Assembly (NCBI GenBank): GCA_025618425.1
Contig: CM046836.1
Coordinates: 16,394,135-16,458,134 of the forward strand
Source: Heliocidaris tuberculata
Taxonomy: Eukaryota > Echinodermata > Echinoidea > Camarodonta > Echinometridae
DNA: 64,000 nt
Direction: 5' to 3'
The translations under genes were made by a program, and so were the position numbers. The notes beneath the pieces are model-generated. The model was not told where the DNA came from and made no database searches. It saw only the letters and a list, made by a program, of their open reading frames with translations. Shown piece by piece: positions 1-64,000 of the stretch; position 1 is the first letter of the stretch; the number at the start of each line of letters is the position of its first letter.

Positions 1-570
1 ATAGAGGAGAAGTAGCATTTTTCGTCAATTTTGAATAAATTTGCATAAATTTGCATAATTAATGAATTTCAAAATTCTGTGTAGAAGTTTGGAAGCCCCC
101 GCCCAGCCCTATCAGATAAAACAATCGGAATCAAAATCCGATATGAAATAGAGGAGAAGTAGCATTTTTCGTCAATTTTGAATAAATTTGCATAAATTTG
201 CATAATTAATGAATTTCAAAATTCTGTGTAGAAGTTTGGAAGCCCCCACCCAGCCCTATCAGATAAAACAATCGGAATCAAAATCCGATATGAAATAGAG
301 GAGAAGTAGCATTTTTCGTCACTTTTGAATAAATTTGCATAAATTTGCATAATCAATGAATTTCACGATTCTGTGTAGAAGTTTGGAAGCCCTCACCAAG
401 CCCTATCAGATAAAACAATCAGAATCAAAATCGGCCAAGAAATGACGGAGAAGTAGCATTTTCTAACATTTGAGCACACACGGACGGACGGACGGACACA
501 CACACACACACACACGAACGGAGCCCGTTTCATAGTCCCTTCGCGAACTTCGCTCGGCGGGGACAATAAG
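1..570. mobile_element. Helentron/Pearl-like element 1: 147-bp tandem repeats, microsatellite, GC-rich tail
   Basis: Three copies of a 147-bp unit start at 1, 148 and 295, and a truncated fourth at 442 (AGGAGAAGTAGCATTTT recurs). They are followed by (ACGG)n at about 480-497, (CA)n to about 514, and a partly palindromic GC-rich tail ending near ggacaataa. Tandem core plus ACGG microsatellite plus terminal palindrome resembles non-autonomous Helitron relatives of marine invertebrates. Cut by the window edge; family assignment is inference. Confidence 0.6.
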
Positions 571-1001
571 TTCCTAAAGAACTTGCAATTTGCAAATGAT
601 GGATTTGTAGTTTTTATGAAAAAATACAACTTTTGAATTGTCTGAAAATTCTGTAATGATTAATGCTAACCAATAACTTTCATGACAAGCACCTCTTTGA
701 ACAATTAAAACATTAAATATTATGATGCAAGCAGAAAGAAAAAAAATTCTTCCACTAGAAATACAAAAGATTTACACTTGCTATTCTTTTGCATTCATTC
801 ATGAATGTATCCTACTATTGACAAAGAGCACATACCGATTCTAATAATTATTGTAAGAGGAAATTCTGCATTATGCAGAACCTCCATATCAGTATCATAC
901 CAATATGTTAGATCAATTATTAATATCATTTACTCTGTCCTTTTTTTAGATTCAACCTGTCATACTACATTGTATGTTTTGGTCTAAAAGAATTTACGTA
1001 C
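571..1001. other. Intron after E42, no recognised content
   Basis: AT-rich, between the repeat element and E42. I see no conserved module, RNA gene or inverted repeat here. Confidence 0.5.
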
Positions 1002-59661
<58,660 letters not shown>

Positions 59662-60454
59662 CTGTTTGGTAGAAAAAAAGAGGTTAGATTAGTAGAAAAT
59701 TAGCAGGATCATTTGATCAGTACGGTACAGGTAATAGACGTCTACAGCAACCAGCATGACAAGGGTTGAGCGAAAGAAAAGGATTGCTTTCATGGCTTTG
59801 GTCACACAAATCAGAGCGGCGACCGACCGACTTGCCTGCCCGGCATCCGTGGGGGGGGGGGGGGATTACGGACGGGTATGTGCCGCGCGCTTTGACGACC
59901 CTTTTTCAACGGCCAATCGCCGTTCTCAAGATACCCAAATTTCCATAAAACTGCCATTCTCACCCTTCTCACGCATTCTCAAGATACTCGGTAAGAACAA
60001 TAAGCGTTCGTCTCTCTCCGTTTCCCACGGCGCGCCCCCGCTCCCCAGCTCTCGCGTACGCATACGAACGTCCATTCACTTATATGCATAGAATCCCCAC
60101 ACTAAGTGCCGTAGTTCTTTATTAGACTGTAAGCTGACCAACTTTCTCTCTTTCTCTGCACTGCTCTATACTTCTGCTCATACAAATCAAATTAAACTCT
60201 TGCTCTCCTACAGTAAAAAAAACATGCTATACAATCTAACTGAAGAAAGGAAGATAAAATAAAATAGTCTTTACTAGACGAGATCCTGAGTTGCACTGAC
60301 TTTACTAACAGAAATTCAACTTGAACAGATATCCACATAAATTAAATCATCAATTAAACAACCAATCAGTAATAAGAAAATGGAACTGTCTACAAAATGG
60401 ACTAACCCAGAGAGAAGCAAGAACCAATAATCAGCATGGAAAGATGGTCATGAG
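59662..60454. other. Region between E1 and the retrotransposon
   Basis: Apart from the interspersed repeat at 59.85-60.12 kb I find no exon, signal peptide or promoter for the minus-strand gene here. Confidence 0.5.
59849..60121 (+). mobile_element. Interspersed repeat, copy 2
   Basis: Inverted partner of the repeat at 38.7-39.0 kb: G tract, then TTTTTCAACGGCC, TTCTCAAGATAC, CACCCTTCTCACGC and ATCCCCACACTAAGTGCCGT. It lies between E1 and the LTR retrotransposon. Confidence 0.75.
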
Positions 60455-60761
60455 TGTAGTGTCTTGGCACAGAGACTAACCACCAGAATGCTGGCTGGCA
60501 GCCTGGCACCAACCCTAATCCATTAATGGTCATAATGGTCAAAACATGGTCATTAAAGGACTGGACATTGTTGGAATGTTACTACACCTGTCATGTATAT
60601 ATCACCCTCACTGTTATATGTGGAGAGCAGCCTGTTTGTAGGCAGTCTGGATTGAACCTCAATAAAGCAAAGACATACCTTTTATATCTCTCTCAAACTA
60701 GCATTGCTCTTTAAGTGTGACTTGAATACTTGAATGTTGTCATAGATGTGAGAATGCTACA
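60455..60761 (+). repeat. 5' LTR of Ty3/gypsy element (candidate limits)
   Basis: Starts TGTAG and ends CTACA, a 5-bp inverted terminus. A TATA-like GTATATA lies at about 60,595 and AATAAA at about 60,661, fitting a U3-R-U5 layout. An alternative start is TGTTGG at 60,569. The 3' LTR is outside the window, so limits are provisional. Confidence 0.55.
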
Positions 60762-60763
60762 AG

Positions 60764-60781
60764 TGGCGACGAGGAATAAGT
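60764..60781 (+). other. Primer-binding site candidate
   Basis: TGGCGACGAGG starts two bases after the LTR end. TGG complements the CCA tail of a tRNA primer, as usual for Ty3/gypsy elements; I do not assign the tRNA. Confidence 0.5.
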
Positions 60782-60847
60782 TCAATTGAAGTATATAGCA
60801 AGAGACTGCACTACTTTGATTCAATCGATTGGAAAATTAGCGTGAAA

Positions 60848-63800
60848 ATGTCGACATTGAAAGAAGTTGAGGTACAAGGAGTGGGACAATTCAACCCGCA
60901 TGGAGATCCAGCTCACATTGCTCAGTCATGGACTCGATGGCTGCGATCATTCGAGCTATACGTGACTGGGAAGGGGGTTTCGAACCCGGAACAAAAGAAA
61001 GCGTTGTTGCTTCATTGCACAGGACCTGATGTGCAGGACATTTATTTTACATTGCCAGAAGATGCTCCTAGCACGTCATCCAACAATCCACCATCAAGTG
61101 GGGGAGGAGATCAAGAGCAGGATGAATATGGCAAAGCCAAATCGAAACTCAACAGATACTTCTCTACAAAGCTGAACATTCCTTATGAAAGATACCTTTT
61201 CAAAAGTATCAAGCAGGAGGAAAGCGAGAACATTGAACAGTTTGTTACTCGACTACGTCAACGAGCAGCTACATGTGAGTTTCAAAATGTGGATGAACAT
61301 ATACGTGACCAAGTAATTGAAAAATGCAGGTCAACCAAAATTCGGGCCAAACTATTAGAGAAAGGGCATAGTTTGACTTTAGATCAACTGCGGACTATTG
61401 CATCCACAACAGAGCTCACAGAAAGCCAGACCAGGCAAATGAACGCGGGAGGTGGACGAGATCGGGAACGAGATCAAGGAGGCATCCATGCTGTGGCGAC
61501 ATCAAGGCGGGAACCAGAAACATACTCAAGGAGGAAGCGAGATGATCAGCGAGGTGCCAAGGGAGGAAGCAGCAAGGCCTGTTTCAGATGTGGACGAGAG
61601 GGACACTTCGCGAAAGACCCCAAATGCCCAGCCAGGGACAAAACATGCGAGAAATGTAAGAAGAAAGGACATTTTGCAAAATGTTGCAAAACCAAGGATT
61701 CTACCAATGCCAAGATGAATACTGGAAACAAGAATTTGAATGGACTGATTAATTCTGTTAACTTAGACTGTAGTGATGATGAGTATTCATTCAATGTAAC
61801 TGGTAACCGTGAGTATGACACTGTAGCTATCATTGTAGATAAGCAGGAGATAAATGTCATTGTAGACAGTGGGGCATCAGTTAACATAATTGACAAGGCA
61901 TTGTGGGAAAAACTCAAGGAAAACAAAATCAAGTGTAAATCAGAGAAGACAGATAAGAAGTTATATGCGTACGGAACACAGACACCACTCAAGCTATTGG
62001 GGAAATTTTCTACAATAGTTTCAACAAAAATGGGGGAGGAGAAAGTGCAGGCTGACTTTTTTGTGCTTCAAGGTAAAGGTCCAGCACTATTGGGGAAAGC
62101 TACTGCTATTAAGTTAGCATTGCTGAAGGTAGGCAATGGGATAAACTTGGTCAATGGGATTCATGACGAATTCCCAGAGTGCTTCCATGGAATTGGAAAA
62201 TTGGTAGATTACAAGCTTAAATTGCATATAGATTCCTCAGTTCAGCCAGTAGCACAAAGAATGTACCGAGTTCCGTACAGCATGAGACAAAAGGTTAGCA
62301 ACAAACTGGAGGAGCTAGAAAATCTAGATATCATAGAAAAGGTAGACGAGCCAACCCCATGGGTGAGCCCAGTAATTGTAGTACCCAAACCAAATGGTGA
62401 CATTCGCTTATGTGTCGACATGAGGCAAGCCAACAAGGCTATTGTTCGGGAAAGGCATCCAATACCCACGGTTGATGAGATATTGTATAATATGAATGGT
62501 AGTGAGATATTCAGTAAGTTAGATCTGAAGTACGGGTACCACCAAATCGAGTTAGATGAAGAATCTAGGGGAGTAACAACATTTGTAACTCACAAGGGTT
62601 TATATCGTTACAAGCGGCTGATGTTCGGTATAAGTGCAGCCCCAGAAAAGTATCAACAAGTAATCTCACAGGCTCTCAATGATTGCGAGGGAGTGCAACA
62701 CATATCAGATGATATAGTAGTGCATGGTAGGACGCAGGAAGAACATGATGAACGGTTGCAAAAGGTGTTAAATAGATTGAAGGAGAAAAATCTAACTTTG
62801 AATCCAGAGAAATGTGAATTTGGGATGAAGAAGATCACTTTCATGGGACATGTTCTATCTAAGAAAGGGGTAGAACCTACAGATGAAAGGGTGAAATCAA
62901 TGAAAGAAGCTAGGCAGCCCCAAAATGCTGCAGAAGTGAGAAGTTTTCTTGGATTAGTCAATTTCTCTGCTCGCTGCATCCCAAACCTAGCAACCTTGTC
63001 AGAGCCTCTGAGACGACTTGTAAGAGCCAATACAAAGTTTGTATGGGGTAAAGAGCAACAAGAAAGTTTTGAGAAACTTAAGAATTGTCTAACACAAGCA
63101 GATACACTAGGCTATTATCGACTAGACGCAGGCAGGACGCAATTGATAACTGATGCTAGCAATGTAGGCCTAGGGGCAGTTTTGTTACAAGACTATGACG
63201 GACAAACGAGGGTCATAAGTTATGCCAGTAGGACATTAACAGATGTAGAGTCAAGATATTCAACAACTGAGAAGGAAGCATTAGCAGTGGTGTGGGCATG
63301 TGAAAAATTTCACATTTACTTGTACGGAATTGATTTTGAACTTGTGACAGACCATAAGCCACTAGAGGTGTTATATGGTACAAAATCACGGCCAAAAGCC
63401 AGAATTGAGCGATGGGTACTCAGATTGATGCCCTACACTTTCACAATAATGTACCGCCCAGGGAAGCAAAACATTGCAGATGCTCTCTCTCGTCTTACAA
63501 TGACAACTACTAAGTCAAGTACTGAAAGGGTAACAGAACAGTATATTCGATTTGTTGCAAAAGAATCGACACCAAATGCAATGACAACTCGAGAAGTTAA
63601 AAAGGCAGCAGAAAATGATGAGGAATTGATAGAGGTTAGAAGATGCTTAGATGAAGGCGATTGGGGCAAAGCAACTGCACATTACACAACTGTGCGAAAT
63701 GAGCTAAGCAGGCTAGGCAACTTAGTTTTAAGGGGCACAAGATTAGTTATCCCCAAAGAGCTGAGAGGGAAATGCGTAGAATTAGCTCATAGAGGTCACC

Positions 63801-64000
63801 AGGGAATAGTTCAAACGAAACAGAGACTACGAACAAAAGTATGGTGGCCAAATATGGAAAAAGACGTAGAGAAATATGTGCGATCTTGCCATAGTTGCCA
63901 AATAACAAGCTCATTGCCTAACCCAGAACCCATCACTTCTACACTGATGCCAACAGAACCATGGAAAGATCTAGCAATTGATTTATTAGGGCCCCTTCCA
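60848..64000 (+). CDS. Ty3/gypsy gag-pol polyprotein, single open frame, cut by the window edge
   Basis: ATG at 60,848 opens a frame of 1,051 codons with no stop to base 64,000. In order: a Gag-like region; two zinc knuckles at about 61,579-61,689 (the first CX2CX4HX6C, the second CX2CX4HX4C); aspartic protease (VDSGAS at about 61,862); reverse transcriptase about 62,220-62,870 with SDD at the catalytic turn (ISDD instead of YxDD); RNase H about 63,140-63,500 (TDAS, EKEAL, TDHKPL); integrase HHCC zinc finger from about 63,785 and the start of the catalytic core (first Asp in IDLLGP, about 63,980). Gag and Pol share one frame, with no frameshift. It looks recently active or well preserved, of the Mag/K02A2.6-like kind. 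It is antisense to the large gene and may sit in its first intron or upstream. Confidence 0.93.
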   Translation, partial: MSTLKEVEVQGVGQFNPHGDPAHIAQSWTRWLRSFELYVTGKGVSNPEQKKALLLHCTGPDVQDIYFTLPEDAPSTSSNNPPSSGGGDQEQDEYGKAKSKLNRYFSTKLNIPYERYLFKSIKQEESENIEQFVTRLRQRAATCEFQNVDEHIRDQVIEKCRSTKIRAKLLEKGHSLTLDQLRTIASTTELTESQTRQMNAGGGRDRERDQGGIHAVATSRREPETYSRRKRDDQRGAKGGSSKACFRCGREGHFAKDPKCPARDKTCEKCKKKGHFAKCCKTKDSTNAKMNTGNKNLNGLINSVNLDCSDDEYSFNVTGNREYDTVAIIVDKQEINVIVDSGASVNIIDKALWEKLKENKIKCKSEKTDKKLYAYGTQTPLKLLGKFSTIVSTKMGEEKVQADFFVLQGKGPALLGKATAIKLALLKVGNGINLVNGIHDEFPECFHGIGKLVDYKLKLHIDSSVQPVAQRMYRVPYSMRQKVSNKLEELENLDIIEKVDEPTPWVSPVIVVPKPNGDIRLCVDMRQANKAIVRERHPIPTVDEILYNMNGSEIFSKLDLKYGYHQIELDEESRGVTTFVTHKGLYRYKRLMFGISAAPEKYQQVISQALNDCEGVQHISDDIVVHGRTQEEHDERLQKVLNRLKEKNLTLNPEKCEFGMKKITFMGHVLSKKGVEPTDERVKSMKEARQPQNAAEVRSFLGLVNFSARCIPNLATLSEPLRRLVRANTKFVWGKEQQESFEKLKNCLTQADTLGYYRLDAGRTQLITDASNVGLGAVLLQDYDGQTRVISYASRTLTDVESRYSTTEKEALAVVWACEKFHIYLYGIDFELVTDHKPLEVLYGTKSRPKARIERWVLRLMPYTFTIMYRPGKQNIADALSRLTMTTTKSSTERVTEQYIRFVAKESTPNAMTTREVKKAAENDEELIEVRRCLDEGDWGKATAHYTTVRNELSRLGNLVLRGTRLVIPKELRGKCVELAHRGHQGIVQTKQRLRTKVWWPNMEKDVEKYVRSCHSCQITSSLPNPEPITSTLMPTEPWKDLAIDLLGPLP

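Noticed and set aside
61546..63669. Minus-strand frames opposite the retrotransposon
   Set aside because: Antisense shadows of gag-pol; the plus-strand frame has all diagnostic motifs.

Overview
This is a eukaryotic (animal) genomic window: AT-rich, repeat-dense, with short exons separated by kilobase introns bounded by GT...AG sites. The extracellular modules (CUB, LDLa, MAM, Frizzled, trypsin), the Ty3/gypsy element and tandem repeats of the TGACCTTTGACCT type suggest a marine invertebrate deuterostome, most likely an echinoderm such as a sea urchin. That organism call is inference from general character; nothing in the window proves it.

One very large gene fills about 1.0-59.7 kb on the minus strand and is open at both ends. 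I could assemble 42 exons (E1-E42, numbered in transcript order, so E1 has the highest coordinate). All splice phases agree across 8,793 coding bases (2,931 codons) with no stop. The order is: Frizzled cysteine-rich domain (E1-E2, 59.7-56.9 kb); complete trypsin-like protease with His/Asp/Ser and Asp189 (E3-E6, 55.3-49.6 kb); Thr/Pro/Ser linker mini-exons and two cysteine-bearing CUB domains (E7-E11, 45.5-39.5 kb); then alternating LDL-receptor class A (LDLa) and CUB exons with one MAM domain spread over three exons (E22-E24, 27.3-24.6 kb). The last CUB exon (E42) ends at 1,002 with a donor, so the protein continues to the left. I count 13 LDLa, 16 CUB-type, 1 MAM, 1 Frizzled and 1 protease module. 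The likely product is a giant secreted or membrane-tethered mosaic protease related in module content to enteropeptidase, corin and MFRP, but with the protease internal rather than C-terminal.

The introns are full of short non-autonomous elements: three Helentron/Pearl-like tandem-repeat elements, several long-inverted-repeat (foldback) elements, TA-flanked and other MITEs, hairpin elements, a tRNA-like cloverleaf inside an inverted repeat, minisatellites, a 715-bp tandem repeat inside the protease, and an intragenic duplication at 37.4-45.5 kb that left a dead LDLa exon. A 33-34 bp palindromic insertion in that duplication has target-site repeats and a paralogous empty site.

The right edge (about 60.46-64.0 kb, plus strand) is the 5' part of a Ty3/gypsy LTR retrotransposon with an intact single gag-pol frame, still open at the window edge. 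It lies antisense to the gene, upstream of E1, so the signal-peptide exons of the gene must lie beyond it.
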